Assembly (NCBI GenBank): GCA_023439045.1
Contig: JAEXOY010000043.1
Coordinates: forward strand, 1-64,000
Length of the DNA stretch: 64,000 nt
Reading direction: 5' to 3'
Origin: Bacillota bacterium
GTDB taxonomy: Bacteria > Bacillota > Clostridia > Acetivibrionales > DSM-1351
Below are positions 1-9,432 of this stretch, piece after piece. A program made the position numbers and the translations under genes. Under the pieces are notes generated by a model. It ran no database searches and was not told the origin of the DNA. It worked only from the letters and a program-made list of their open reading frames with translations. The stretch's first letter is position 1, and every line of letters starts with the position of its first letter.

Positions 1-57
1 CCTTTGTTTATATAAATGCGGTTGGCGAACCTGCAAATATTTTAACAAAGGAGATTT

Positions 58-3000
58 TTATTTTCTACTCAAAGCTGTAAGCTTCTCAGAACCACGTGTA
101 TAACACGTGGTATTCGTTACACAATAAGATCCGTCTATGCTTTTAACATATGTCGTTCCTTCTGGCCTTTTTTCAGTGATAATCGGCAAGGACTTGTCTA
201 TTCTAATAAATGCGGTCTTAATCTCTTCCATATTTCCAACTTTATCAACTGAATATATTTCAAGCAGATTTGAGCCCTCTTTAGTTATACTAATTGGTTC
301 AGTGTATTCTTTAGGCTCTGCTCCATTAATCTTATAATATGTTTTATCTACTCCTTCAAAGCCTATATCAGTTGAATCTAAAGTTACAATTACATCAGAT
401 ATGTACCACAAGTTTTCACCTATAGTACCCTTTAAAGATACTGTAGACACAGGGGGCACATCATCATCCACATGAATAGTAATAGCTTTTTCAGAGGTAT
501 TTCCAGCATTATCTGTACTAACAACGCTAATAACAGTATCTTTTTTTAAAAGCACTATTGTCTCATTATTAAATGCGTCTACTCCATTGATAGTCGCCGA
601 GCATGACGCTACCCCTGAAACCTCATCAAATGCCTCAAAATTTAAGATGTATTCATCTCCAAATGTTGGATTCTGAGGAGCAGATATTGTAATATCTGGT
701 GCAATTTTATCAATATTAATGTTCAGAATTTTCTGCGTTTCTACATTCCGCTGTGTATCTACTGATCCTATTTTTAGGGTATGAGAACCCTCTTGGGAAA
801 TAGAAATAGGAGTATAGTAAGTATTTTGATTGCCATCATCTATTATATAACTGGTTTCTGCTACTGCTGCCCCTCCATTATCTGATGCCGACAATGTTAG
901 CACAACATCGCTAGTATACCAATTGTTTTCACCCAAGGTTCCACTAACATCATAGTTTGTAGTTGGAGCAGTCCTATCATTCTCCCCAGAGCTATCTACT
1001 ATGACATCTGCATTTTTTACCAAATCTTCTCTTCCATCTCCATTACTATCTATGTTTATGCTCGTGGAACTTTGTCCAGGCTGAATAGTATATGATGCCT
1101 GCAAATTCTCTTGAACTGGGATATTCTTAAACACTGTGCTTGATTCCACAATATATGCATCTTCGGATGTGCGTATAATCTCATCCTTGATATTCATCAT
1201 TCCATTGTCATATCCTTCGATTCGAATCTCATAGGTATCATTATCATCAAGTAAAATATATGTCTCTCCATCAACAACTTCATATAGTGCTCCAGGTATT
1301 CCTAGTTCAAGACTTCCATCCTCTGAAGGTCCCAAATGTCTCCCTTGTGAGTCATAAACATGTACTATTACAGGGCAAGCAACCTTTATACCTCTTTTTC
1401 TTTTTTCACCATTATCCTTCTCAATACTATTACGTATTTTCTCAGAGTTGTGATAAAATGTATCACTGTAATAAACAGTATCTAGTAAAATCCCATGCTC
1501 GTAATATGCCTCCGTATCTGCATCCATCGGGCTAGAATCAGCACCTATGCTAAAGGCCTGCATAAAATTACCCTTTTTAGGAGTTTTACCTGCTTTTGCA
1601 GAGAAAGTGTATGTCACATAATATTCCTTACCTGATACAAGTTTTTCAGGATTTTCCGTCCACACCTCGCATTCCAAATGATCGCTCGTATAGACACTTC
1701 CAGATGTTGCACCATCTATGTTAAAATCTATGTTATGTGTATTATAGCCTTTGGGCAGATTTGTATCATATGACACCCATCTCCAGTCAATTGGCATATG
1801 CACTGTACTTATAAATTTAATGTATTTATTATTTACTAAAAAGGCTGGCAGATTATTTTTAAATATACTATATTTAGTGCCAATGTCTGTGTCCCACTTA
1901 AACTTAACTTTTACTTTATACAAATTACCCTCTGTTGTAGTCTCATAGCTCACATTAGATGATTTTGGGGCAAAGTTTCTTCCCCTTTCAGGCAATATAA
2001 AACATCTATGAGCAATATGTGAAGTGCCGTTTGTGTCCAAAAAACGATTATAGTAACTTGAAAAAGAGGTATTTGCACTTATGTCATCTCTCATATAAAG
2101 GAAACTGTCCTGTCCCAATGTATTTATAGATATTGAAGTTTCTACCTTGTTTCCGAAATATTTATTAGCTTTCTTATCATACAATTGTGTCCATATTTTA
2201 TTAGAAGATGCTGTCACATCATTATCTGCCTTGGCTATAAGAATGATTTCATTAATGTTACTGTCGTTTACCTTAAACATGGCTTGTGTGCCTTGATATT
2301 GAGGTTTACCCGAAGCATCTAAACTACCAAATAGGATTCCTGGAACGGCCGAAGTATTCACTACCAAGTATATTTCATCATTTGAAGTCCAAGCTATTCC
2401 TTTATTTTGAATAGATACTTTAGCATTCGGATAGAACGAAGAACAGTTAGCTATCTTGTTACCTGATATAACATCATTATTTTCTCCAATGTTTAAGCTA
2501 GGAGGGTAGTTAGTAGTAATTTGAGCATCATACCCTAAAGTTGTGAAGCTATATATACTGCTTATAGCAGATAGAGAATTCATAGTACTCTTTACTCTAT
2601 AATAGTAAGTTGTTCCTTTACTCAAGCCAGTCAGTTGAATGCTATGTAATGTTGACTGAGTGGAGTTTTGTTTAGATAACCCTAAAGATGTTGTGGTTCC
2701 ATATTCTACAATGCTATCAGAAGACATATTAGTATTCCATGAAATTGTAGCTGAATCAGCTACTATACTAGTATGTGTTACATTGCTTATGTTAAGGCCA
2801 GTAACAGTCACTGTACAGCTTGCAGAATACCCTCCATCATTAGTACAGACTGTAATTATTGCTGAACCACCCCCAATAGGGGTTACAACGCCTGAAGATG
2901 ATACTGTTGCCACACTATTATTACTAGAAGACCACGTTACAGCTTTATTAGCCGCATCTGTTGGATAAACTGTTGCGGCTAGAGAGCCCGTAGATCCTCC

Positions 3001-4935
3001 AGCATTAAGGCTCATAGATGACCTGTCCAAACTGACGCCTGTAACAGATTTTGTATATGTTATATTTAATATATATTCCCCTGTACCTGTGCTAAAATGC
3101 CTAACCATCACATAATAATACTGTCCTCCGGATAAATTTTGAGTTATACTAAAATTTCTTCCATTATTATAATCATCATTAGATGCAATATTACTTCCAT
3201 TTGATGAAAATAAACTACCATATGTATCAGTGGACCCGGACGTGCTGATAGTGTAATTACCATTTGACGCAGCATAAAATTTAAAGTAATCACAATCACC
3301 AGTATAATTAATATTTCCACCTGTACTACTGTTTACAGAAACTGTTGTAGCTGAGGAAATCGAGTCTCCATGGTCATCATTTTGTGCAGGAGGAGAATCA
3401 ACATATATTGTAAATGTAGAGGGAAAATTTGGAGCATCTGAACAACAGAAATCTATATAATAGGTGCCTGGAGAGTTCATTACACCTGCTGGGCATGTAT
3501 ATGTGGTTTTAGTATTATAGTTAGGATAGTCTCCATATACAGGTATTGTATCAGTTCGCAAAACCGTTCCACTGGAGTTTTTTGTGGTAATTGTACAGGA
3601 GGGATGATACTTATCAAAAGCAAGCACCACTGTTGCACTCTGTCCAGGTTGTATATGCTGACCATCTCCAGATACTATTATTGCAGAAGCATGAATTTCA
3701 CCTTCTCCCTCGAAGTCACCCCCTGCATTTGGATCGGGATATTCATACTCTATAGGTAACTGAAGGTCCGTATTAATACACTGTAAGCCAATAGCTGCAT
3801 TTACCAATCCCCATCCATATATTTTTCTCTCACCAATCGGAACTGCACTCTTATAGAGAAGGGCTTTCATTTGTATATTTGAAAGTTCCGGTTTTGTACC
3901 CCAAAGTTGCGCTGCTACACCAACTACATGTGGTACTGCAGCTGAAGTTCCATCAATAGTCATAGACAAATTGTTAAGACATGTTGCCTCTACCCCGACC
4001 CCAGGAGCCACCAAGTCCATCTCGGCTCCTGTATTAGAAAATGGTGCTATTTTATTTTGACTGTCTACTGCACCAACACAAATAACATCGTTATAACTAG
4101 CTGGATAATTTATTTGTGTACTACCTTCATTTCCTGCTGCAGCAACTACTAGAATATTATGATTCACAGCATTATTCATTGCATATTTTAGAATAGAAGA
4201 ATACTTTGTACCACCGCAACTTATAGCAATAATGTTTATACCGTTATCAATTGCCCATTGGACACCCTGAATTAAATTACTATATTTACCTTCTCCGTTT
4301 TTATCAAGGATTTTAACGGAATACAAGTTTATTTCAGGAGCAACACCAACATACCCATCATCATTTCCTAATGAAGCTAATATGCTTGCCATAGCAGTGC
4401 CATGTCCATTATCATCATTGTAGCTATTATTTCCCTCCACAAATGATACTCCACCCATTACATTTAAGTCCTTATTGTTTATATCTATACCAGTATCAAA
4501 AACTGCTACTTTAATTCCTTTTCCATAATAGCCACTATTATGTAAAATAGGAGCACTTATTTTGTTAACATTCCATGAAATTTTTTCTTCAGACATCCGA
4601 ATGGAACTGTCTTCTTCTATGCATTCTACATTCTCATCATTCTGCATCGATGTTATTTGTTCATCGCTCATATTCATAAGATATGTATCCTCAGCAATAG
4701 TTTTAAGGTCATTACTTATAGTAGAATCTGCACTGATTACTAATTGGCTTTGTTCTTCTTCTGAAAATAATGAGATTGAATTTGATGACAAATTTTGTAG
4801 AGGCTTATATTTGATAAGCATTCCTTTTCGTGATTGTTGCTCCTTCACGACATCTCCACTAGCAAAAACCATACTTTGTAGTGGTAGTAAAATTGACAAA
4901 AGTACTACTATAATATTACATAAAATCCTTTTCAC
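58..4935 (-). CDS. Secreted multidomain subtilisin-like (S8) serine protease
   Basis: A 1,625-residue extracellular protease. The start is a GTG at 4935: it has AAGGGAGG seven bases upstream, whereas the ATG at 4959 lies before that ribosome binding site. A basic N-terminus and hydrophobic stretch form a signal peptide ending near SMVFAS. The peptidase domain shows the S8 triad: Asp147 (VAVFDTG), His178 (NGHGTAMA), Ser331 (GTSAAVPH), with oxyanion Asn near 269 (AAGNEG). After it come a pre-peptidase C-terminal (PPC) domain (about 520-630), a BIG2 Ig-like domain (VTGVSLDRSS), a fibronectin/phosphatase-N-like domain, a long unassigned region (about 800-1280), and three Ig/OmpL47-like repeats beginning SDVVLTLSASD and SDVIVTLDSTD. 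No LPXTG or SLH anchor is visible. The last ~20 codons lie in two hairpins and look foreign, so the C-terminus may be truncated. Role in polymer or peptide degradation is inferred. Confidence 0.9.
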   Translation of the reverse strand: MKRILCNIIVVLLSILLPLQSMVFASGDVVKEQQSRKGMLIKYKPLQNLSSNSISLFSEEEQSQLVISADSTISNDLKTIAEDTYLMNMSDEQITSMQNDENVECIEEDSSIRMSEEKISWNVNKISAPILHNSGYYGKGIKVAVFDTGIDINNKDLNVMGGVSFVEGNNSYNDDNGHGTAMASILASLGNDDGYVGVAPEINLYSVKILDKNGEGKYSNLIQGVQWAIDNGINIIAISCGGTKYSSILKYAMNNAVNHNILVVAAAGNEGSTQINYPASYNDVICVGAVDSQNKIAPFSNTGAEMDLVAPGVGVEATCLNNLSMTIDGTSAAVPHVVGVAAQLWGTKPELSNIQMKALLYKSAVPIGERKIYGWGLVNAAIGLQCINTDLQLPIEYEYPDPNAGGDFEGEGEIHASAIIVSGDGQHIQPGQSATVVLAFDKYHPSCTITTKNSSGTVLRTDTIPVYGDYPNYNTKTTYTCPAGVMNSPGTYYIDFCCSDAPNFPSTFTIYVDSPPAQNDDHGDSISSATTVSVNSSTGGNINYTGDCDYFKFYAASNGNYTISTSGSTDTYGSLFSSNGSNIASNDDYNNGRNFSITQNLSGGQYYYVMVRHFSTGTGEYILNITYTKSVTGVSLDRSSMSLNAGGSTGSLAATVYPTDAANKAVTWSSSNNSVATVSSSGVVTPIGGGSAIITVCTNDGGYSASCTVTVTGLNISNVTHTSIVADSATISWNTNMSSDSIVEYGTTTSLGLSKQNSTQSTLHSIQLTGLSKGTTYYYRVKSTMNSLSAISSIYSFTTLGYDAQITTNYPPSLNIGENNDVISGNKIANCSSFYPNAKVSIQNKGIAWTSNDEIYLVVNTSAVPGILFGSLDASGKPQYQGTQAMFKVNDSNINEIILIAKADNDVTASSNKIWTQLYDKKANKYFGNKVETSISINTLGQDSFLYMRDDISANTSFSSYYNRFLDTNGTSHIAHRCFILPERGRNFAPKSSNVSYETTTEGNLYKVKVKFKWDTDIGTKYSIFKNNLPAFLVNNKYIKFISTVHMPIDWRWVSYDTNLPKGYNTHNIDFNIDGATSGSVYTSDHLECEVWTENPEKLVSGKEYYVTYTFSAKAGKTPKKGNFMQAFSIGADSSPMDADTEAYYEHGILLDTVYYSDTFYHNSEKIRNSIEKDNGEKRKRGIKVACPVIVHVYDSQGRHLGPSEDGSLELGIPGALYEVVDGETYILLDDNDTYEIRIEGYDNGMMNIKDEIIRTSEDAYIVESSTVFKNIPVQENLQASYTIQPGQSSTSINIDSNGDGREDLVKNADVIVDSSGENDRTAPTTNYDVSGTLGENNWYTSDVVLTLSASDNGGAAVAETSYIIDDGNQNTYYTPISISQEGSHTLKIGSVDTQRNVETQKILNINIDKIAPDITISAPQNPTFGDEYILNFEAFDEVSGVASCSATINGVDAFNNETIVLLKKDTVISVVSTDNAGNTSEKAITIHVDDDVPPVSTVSLKGTIGENLWYISDVIVTLDSTDIGFEGVDKTYYKINGAEPKEYTEPISITKEGSNLLEIYSVDKVGNMEEIKTAFIRIDKSLPIITEKRPEGTTYVKSIDGSYCVTNTTCYTRGSEKLTALSRK
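61..111 (-). repeat. Paired hairpins at the protease 3' end
   Basis: A perfect 8-bp stem with a five-base loop (ACCACGTG, 91-98, pairs with 104-111) lies beside a second 5-bp stem with a three-base loop (72-76 with 80-84). Both fall inside the last codons of the protease gene. The arrangement, hairpin followed by GAAGCTTACAGCTTTGAG on the minus strand, recalls right ends of IS200/IS605 elements, but no tnpB remains, so the assignment is tentative. Confidence 0.35.
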
Positions 4936-5001
4936 TATTTTTCCTCCCTTAAAACTCAAATATTAATCAATAATCTTTCTTACTATTACATGATAGTGTA
5001 A

Positions 5002-5030
5002 ATTTTACATTATTTTTTATTAATTGTAAA
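5002..5030 (-). promoter_or_regulatory. Sigma-A-like promoter of the protease gene
   Basis: On the minus strand a -35 box TTTACA (5025-5030) and a -10 box TAAAAT (5002-5007) are 17 bp apart. They lie about 70 bases before the GTG start of the protease. No other transcription signal is evident between this site and the start. Confidence 0.5.
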
Positions 5031-5065
5031 AAATTGTAAATTATTTGTCATTAATAGTTTTTAAC

Positions 5066-5115
5066 AAAAAAAAGCTATGCTACAAGCAAATAAAAACCAT
5101 TGCTTATAACATAGC
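5066..5115 (-). terminator. Rho-independent terminator after the hydrogenase gene
   Basis: A 16-bp stem (5074-5089 with 5100-5115, two G-U pairs) with a ten-base loop is followed on the minus strand by eight T residues (5066-5073). It ends transcription of the hydrogenase gene and separates it from the protease promoter. The rest of the 347-base interval 4936-5282 holds only the protease promoter and a weaker 7-bp GGGGA-type hairpin near 5204-5238. Confidence 0.85.
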
Positions 5116-5282
5116 CTATTTCTATAGAATTTTTTAGTAGCTTCATTAATATAACACTGAACAGAAATACTTTCAGTTGTGGATAAGGGATAATCTACTA
5201 AATAGGGGACGACAAGCATTCGCTCACCATCCCCTAAAAAATTATTGTGCTTAATTCATATTGTGTTTAATCCATACTATGC

Positions 5283-8200
5283 TTAATCCATATTTTTATT
5301 TGATGTTATTTTTCCCAAAACTCCATCAACATCTGGATTATCAATTCTCTTGCCATTTAAGGAGACATAAACTCCTTCTCCATTATGTGTCTCTTTCAAT
5401 CTTATTGATCTCAAGTTGACAAAGGAATCCATACCCATATGATAAATCTGATCCATTGTTGCTGAATAGAATTCTCTTGAACCCTTGTCTACACATTGAG
5501 AGCACATACATACTGTAAGTTCATTGGTTAGGAAGGCTGAATTATGCTTTGCCCTAATTCCGCAACCAGCTCTGTCTCCATTAACCACTGAATAATGAGT
5601 ATGCAGTAACTCATGTGCAAGGTGTGAATTGTATTCACCAAAGAATTCCTTGTACAGTCTCAGTATATCAGGATTTTCCTGTGACTTTCTCAAGGTTGAA
5701 GTCTTGTCAATGTTCACAAGTACCTGTTGACGCTTATCAAGAGAACCAACCTTCTCTGGAACAGGATGACCAGCACCGCAAATACATCCACCTGGACATG
5801 CCATTACTTCGATGAGGTCATAGCCAACATCAACACCCTGTATCAACTTTTCAATAATTGGTTCCGCATTGTGGAGCCCACTAATAACTGCAACACGCAC
5901 CTTTGTGCCATGAGCTTCAACCTCTGCCTCCTTGAGACCAGCAAAACCTCTGATTTCTTCGAAGTCAAGGTGATCAGTCATTACTTTTCCAGTAAGCTTC
6001 TCTACTGCCATTCTAAGAGCTGCTTCAGCAACACCGCCTGATGCACCAAAGAGTATACCTGCACCCGAAACATGCTTGTATGGCTCGTCAAATTCCTGTG
6101 GAACAACCTCTGATGCTTCCAATCTCATTAACTTAAACATTTCAAGCATTTCATTTGTGGTGAGAACCGCATCTACATCTCTAATGCCTTCTGGAGCAAA
6201 CTCAGGACGAGCAGCTTCATGCTTCTTTGCTATACATGGAACTATTGATACTACATATATATCATCCTTCTTAAGTCCTGTAAGCTTTGCATAATGATTC
6301 TTAACCGTTGCACCCATCATCATTTGTGGTGATTTACAGGTAGAAAGATGAGGAATTATTTCGGGATAACGTCTCTCAACAAAGTTAACCCAACCTGGGC
6401 AGCAGGACGTAAACTGTGGCATAACACCCTTCTTTTCAACCCTTGTCAAGAACTCAGTAGTTTCTTCGACAATAGTCAAGTCAGCAGCAAAGCTGAAGTC
6501 AAATACCTTGTCAAAACCAAGCTTTTTGAGCATGCCTGCCATAAATGGTGATGCTTCATTAAACGGAATATTAAAGTGTGAAGAGATAACACTTCTAACA
6601 GCTGGTGCAACAAATGCAACTACTGTCTTTTCATTGCTATTGATAGCTCTAAACACCTTGCCTTTTTCACTGCGATAGTCCAAAGCACCACAAGGACATG
6701 CATTAACACACTGTCCGCAGCTTACACAGTCAGTATCCTTGAGAGGGAGTCCACTCTTTGTACCAACCATCTGCTTACCGTGCTTCATATAGAATGACAG
6801 AATATCAGGTCCTTCTACCTCTGCACATACAGCAATACAGCGTCCACATGATATACACTTGTTTTGATCTCTCATAATGATAGCATGGTCATCAACTATT
6901 GGAATATATGGACGATTATGAATAGGTTCACTGAATTCTATTCCGTGTTCACTTGCTTCATGTCTCAAATCACACTTGAAACGTGCACTACATCCACACT
7001 TCAAGCAACGGCGAGCCTCCGCTCTAGCTGTTTCCTCATCGTATCCAAGTTCAACTTCATCAAAGTTCTTCTTTCTAGCATCAAGTGAGATTGCTGGCAT
7101 TGCAGCACGTTCAAACTTAGGCATCTCTTCAAATTCCCACTTTGGAAGATCCTCAAGTGAGCCTCTGTTACAGCTATAATCAACATTCTTTTCCTTGATA
7201 TACCCCTTCATAAGGTAGCAGTCCATTGCTTCAGCAGCATGATGTCCTGCTGCAACAGCCTGAATTACTGTAGCTGGTCCTGTTACACAGTCACCACCCG
7301 CAAATATATTTGACTCAGAAGTCTGCATTGTCTTGCCGTTAATCTCGATGTCTCCCCATTTATTGAGCTTAACAGGGAGGTCATTATATAAGAATTGTGT
7401 ATTTGTACTCTGACCAATAGCACTGATAATTGTATCAGCCTCTATAACGATATCACTGCCTTCAACAGGAACAGGACGACGACGTCCGGAACGGTCAGGC
7501 TCTCCAAGTACCATTTCAATACAATGTAAATTTTTCTTGCCATTCTCCATAACAATCTTGTTTGGAGCAAGGAGGAATCTCATGTTTACGCCTTCATGCA
7601 ATGCCTCTTCAACCTCATAAGGAGCAGCAGGCATTTCTCCCTGAGTACGACGGTATATAAGAGTTACCGATTTTACGCCTTCTTTTCTCAAGGCTGTACG
7701 AGCACAGTCAATTGCTGTGTTACCACCGCCTATTACAACAACATCTTCACCTAACTTTATCTGTGCACCCTTTATCTCCTGTTCGAGATACTGGATTCCA
7801 AGCCATACACCCTCTAAGTTTTCTCCTTCAATTTGCATTGGAGTTGCTCTCCATGAACCAATTGCAAGGAAAACCGCATCAAAATCCTTATGTAAATCTT
7901 CCAAACTAATATGTGTTCCTAAAGCCTTTCCGTTCATTACCTTAACACCAAGACTCTTTATGATGTCAATTTCCTTATCAAGAGTAGCCTTAGGCAGACG
8001 GTATTCAGGAATACCATAACGCATCATGCCTCCTGAATGTTTCTGACGTTCAAACACAGTAACATCATGTCCGTTTATTGCACTATAATATGCTGCTGAA
8101 AGTCCACCTGGTCCAGCGCCTACAATAGCAATCTTTTTGCCAGTAGCAGGTTTGAGCTGAGGTGTCCATGGAGTTCCGTTTGCAATGTCTAAATCTGCAA

Positions 8201-8744
8201 CAAATCTCTTAACATTATTGATTGCAACAGGTGAATCAACTAAATTTCTACGGCACTTAGCTTCACAAGTATGTGGACATACACGACCGCAAACAAGCGG
8301 GAATGGATTGTTATCCTTGATTATTCTAAGTGATGCCTCAAAATTACCATTTCCAGCCTGGCGAAGATATGACTGAATGTCAATATTTGCAGGACAGGTA
8401 GTTACACATGGTGCAACGCAGTCAGCATTGTGATCAGAAAGAATTTGCTCAAGTCTAATCTTTCTGTAACTTTCAAGCTTTGCGCTGTTTGTAGTTATAA
8501 CCATGCCTTCACTAATTGGTGTCTGACAGGCTTTAACTTCTCTCTTGTTACTGCCCTCGCCTACTTCAACAACACATAGGCCGCAGTTTCCTGTGGATCG
8601 TTCTAATCTTATGTCGTAGCACAAATGCGGAATATGTACATCTTCCTGTAGCAGTGCTTGTAAGATAGTTAGGTCACCGAAAACTTCCATTTCGCGACCA
8701 TTAACCGTAACCTTAATTTTTTTCTTTGATGTAATAGCTATCAT
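5283..8744 (-). CDS. Modular [FeFe] hydrogenase fused to a GltD-like NAD(P)H domain
   Basis: A 1,153-residue cytoplasmic iron hydrogenase. The start is ATG 8744, preceded by GAGGGTT at good spacing; the ATG at 8759 overlaps that site. Domains in order: N-terminal plant-type 2Fe-2S ferredoxin (Cys in CYDIRLERSTGNCGLC and KACQ); glutamate-synthase beta-subunit-like flavoprotein with its Cys-rich linker (CVAPCVTTCP, CGRVCPHTC), FAD site GAGPGGLSAA and NADPH site GGGNTAIDCA; two 4Fe-4S clusters (CISCGRCIAVC, CVSCGQCVNAC); and the H-cluster domain with TSCCPGW, VPCIAKKHE and MACPGGCICGAGHP. A further ~120-residue C-terminal part contains VCMCSQC, perhaps a 2Fe-2S thioredoxin-like unit. The family couples H2 turnover to NAD(P)H; the electron donor here is inferred. 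The gene stands alone with its own promoter and terminator. Confidence 0.93.
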   Translation of the reverse strand: MIAITSKKKIKVTVNGREMEVFGDLTILQALLQEDVHIPHLCYDIRLERSTGNCGLCVVEVGEGSNKREVKACQTPISEGMVITTNSAKLESYRKIRLEQILSDHNADCVAPCVTTCPANIDIQSYLRQAGNGNFEASLRIIKDNNPFPLVCGRVCPHTCEAKCRRNLVDSPVAINNVKRFVADLDIANGTPWTPQLKPATGKKIAIVGAGPGGLSAAYYSAINGHDVTVFERQKHSGGMMRYGIPEYRLPKATLDKEIDIIKSLGVKVMNGKALGTHISLEDLHKDFDAVFLAIGSWRATPMQIEGENLEGVWLGIQYLEQEIKGAQIKLGEDVVVIGGGNTAIDCARTALRKEGVKSVTLIYRRTQGEMPAAPYEVEEALHEGVNMRFLLAPNKIVMENGKKNLHCIEMVLGEPDRSGRRRPVPVEGSDIVIEADTIISAIGQSTNTQFLYNDLPVKLNKWGDIEINGKTMQTSESNIFAGGDCVTGPATVIQAVAAGHHAAEAMDCYLMKGYIKEKNVDYSCNRGSLEDLPKWEFEEMPKFERAAMPAISLDARKKNFDEVELGYDEETARAEARRCLKCGCSARFKCDLRHEASEHGIEFSEPIHNRPYIPIVDDHAIIMRDQNKCISCGRCIAVCAEVEGPDILSFYMKHGKQMVGTKSGLPLKDTDCVSCGQCVNACPCGALDYRSEKGKVFRAINSNEKTVVAFVAPAVRSVISSHFNIPFNEASPFMAGMLKKLGFDKVFDFSFAADLTIVEETTEFLTRVEKKGVMPQFTSCCPGWVNFVERRYPEIIPHLSTCKSPQMMMGATVKNHYAKLTGLKKDDIYVVSIVPCIAKKHEAARPEFAPEGIRDVDAVLTTNEMLEMFKLMRLEASEVVPQEFDEPYKHVSGAGILFGASGGVAEAALRMAVEKLTGKVMTDHLDFEEIRGFAGLKEAEVEAHGTKVRVAVISGLHNAEPIIEKLIQGVDVGYDLIEVMACPGGCICGAGHPVPEKVGSLDKRQQVLVNIDKTSTLRKSQENPDILRLYKEFFGEYNSHLAHELLHTHYSVVNGDRAGCGIRAKHNSAFLTNELTVCMCSQCVDKGSREFYSATMDQIYHMGMDSFVNLRSIRLKETHNGEGVYVSLNGKRIDNPDVDGVLGKITSNKNMD

Positions 8745-8778
8745 ATTTTTAACCCTCATTAAAAAAATATAGTAATAA

Positions 8779-8813
8779 TTGTTAATACTATCACAATGCT
8801 ATTACATTATCAA
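8779..8813 (-). promoter_or_regulatory. Promoter of the hydrogenase gene with overlapping Rex-like operator
   Basis: The minus strand has TTGATA (8808-8813) and TAGTAT (8785-8790) 17 bp apart. The palindrome TTGTTAATACTATCACAA (8779-8796) covers the -10 box. It matches the known Rex operator pattern TTGT(T/G)AA-N4-TT(C/A)ACAA at all but one defined position. Rex is the NADH/NAD+ sensing repressor of Gram-positive bacteria; control of this gene by Rex is inference. Confidence 0.6.
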
Positions 8814-8931
8814 TTGCGTTTTTATACTAATATTTTTATCATTTTTTTATTATTTTTAAGTGTTATTGTCAATGAAAAGTATCATCTTCATATAGAATAT
8901 GTCTAAATCGTGCCTTTAGTTTTTTCCTATA

Positions 8932-9369
8932 CTATCTGCATTCCTCCAATAACATAAGTAATGCATTCTCAAAATTTTCATTGTCCTCTTTGGTACGCTT
9001 CTTTGCATTATTTGTCCTGCCACCTGCTTTGCGAACCTTTTGTCCTAAATGTCTTTCAAAAAGCAACCTGTCAATGTTGCTGTCAGAATAAATAAAACCA
9101 TTTTGATTTATTACCTTAGCACCCTTGCCAAGCCCCATAGCCGCTACTCCATAATCCTGGGTAACAACTATATCCCCCTTTTTTAGGAGGTTTATCAGCT
9201 TAATATCAACGCTGTCTCTCGCTTTATCAACTGTTATTATTGTACTATAGCCATCAAAGAGCTCATGACTGGTATCAATTATCATCAATACTGGAATACT
9301 ATGTTGTTTTGCAATGTTAACAATTATCTCTTTGACCGGGCATGCATCGGCATCTACAAGTATCTGCAT
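8932..9369 (-). CDS. YaiI/YqxD family protein (DUF188, UPF0178)
   Basis: A 145-residue soluble protein. ATG 9369 is chosen because GGGGGC lies five bases upstream; an ATG four codons earlier lacks a site. The N-terminal MQILVDADACPVKEII, the middle VVTQDYGVAAMGL and the C-terminal GGRTNNAKKRTKEDNENF are typical of the DUF188 family, which has a PIN/NYN-like nuclease fold. The biochemical role is unknown. It lies downstream of the acetyltransferase gene on the same strand with a 63-base gap, so the two may be co-transcribed. Confidence 0.85.
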   Translation of the reverse strand: MQILVDADACPVKEIIVNIAKQHSIPVLMIIDTSHELFDGYSTIITVDKARDSVDIKLINLLKKGDIVVTQDYGVAAMGLGKGAKVINQNGFIYSDSNIDRLLFERHLGQKVRKAGGRTNNAKKRTKEDNENFENALLMLLEECR

Positions 9370-9432
9370 AAAAGCCCCCATTTGATGTGTACTTATATTT
9401 TTAATCTTCTTGATTTATCTAGTCTTCACCTT

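Noticed and set aside
3..80. Plus-strand open frame at the left edge reading FVYINAVGEPANILTKE
   Set aside because: It has no start within the window, overlaps the protease end and the hairpins, and has no family match that I recognise.
5204..5238. GGGGA/TCCCC hairpin as a second hydrogenase terminator
   Set aside because: The T run lies on the wrong side for the minus strand and a much better terminator follows at 5066-5115.
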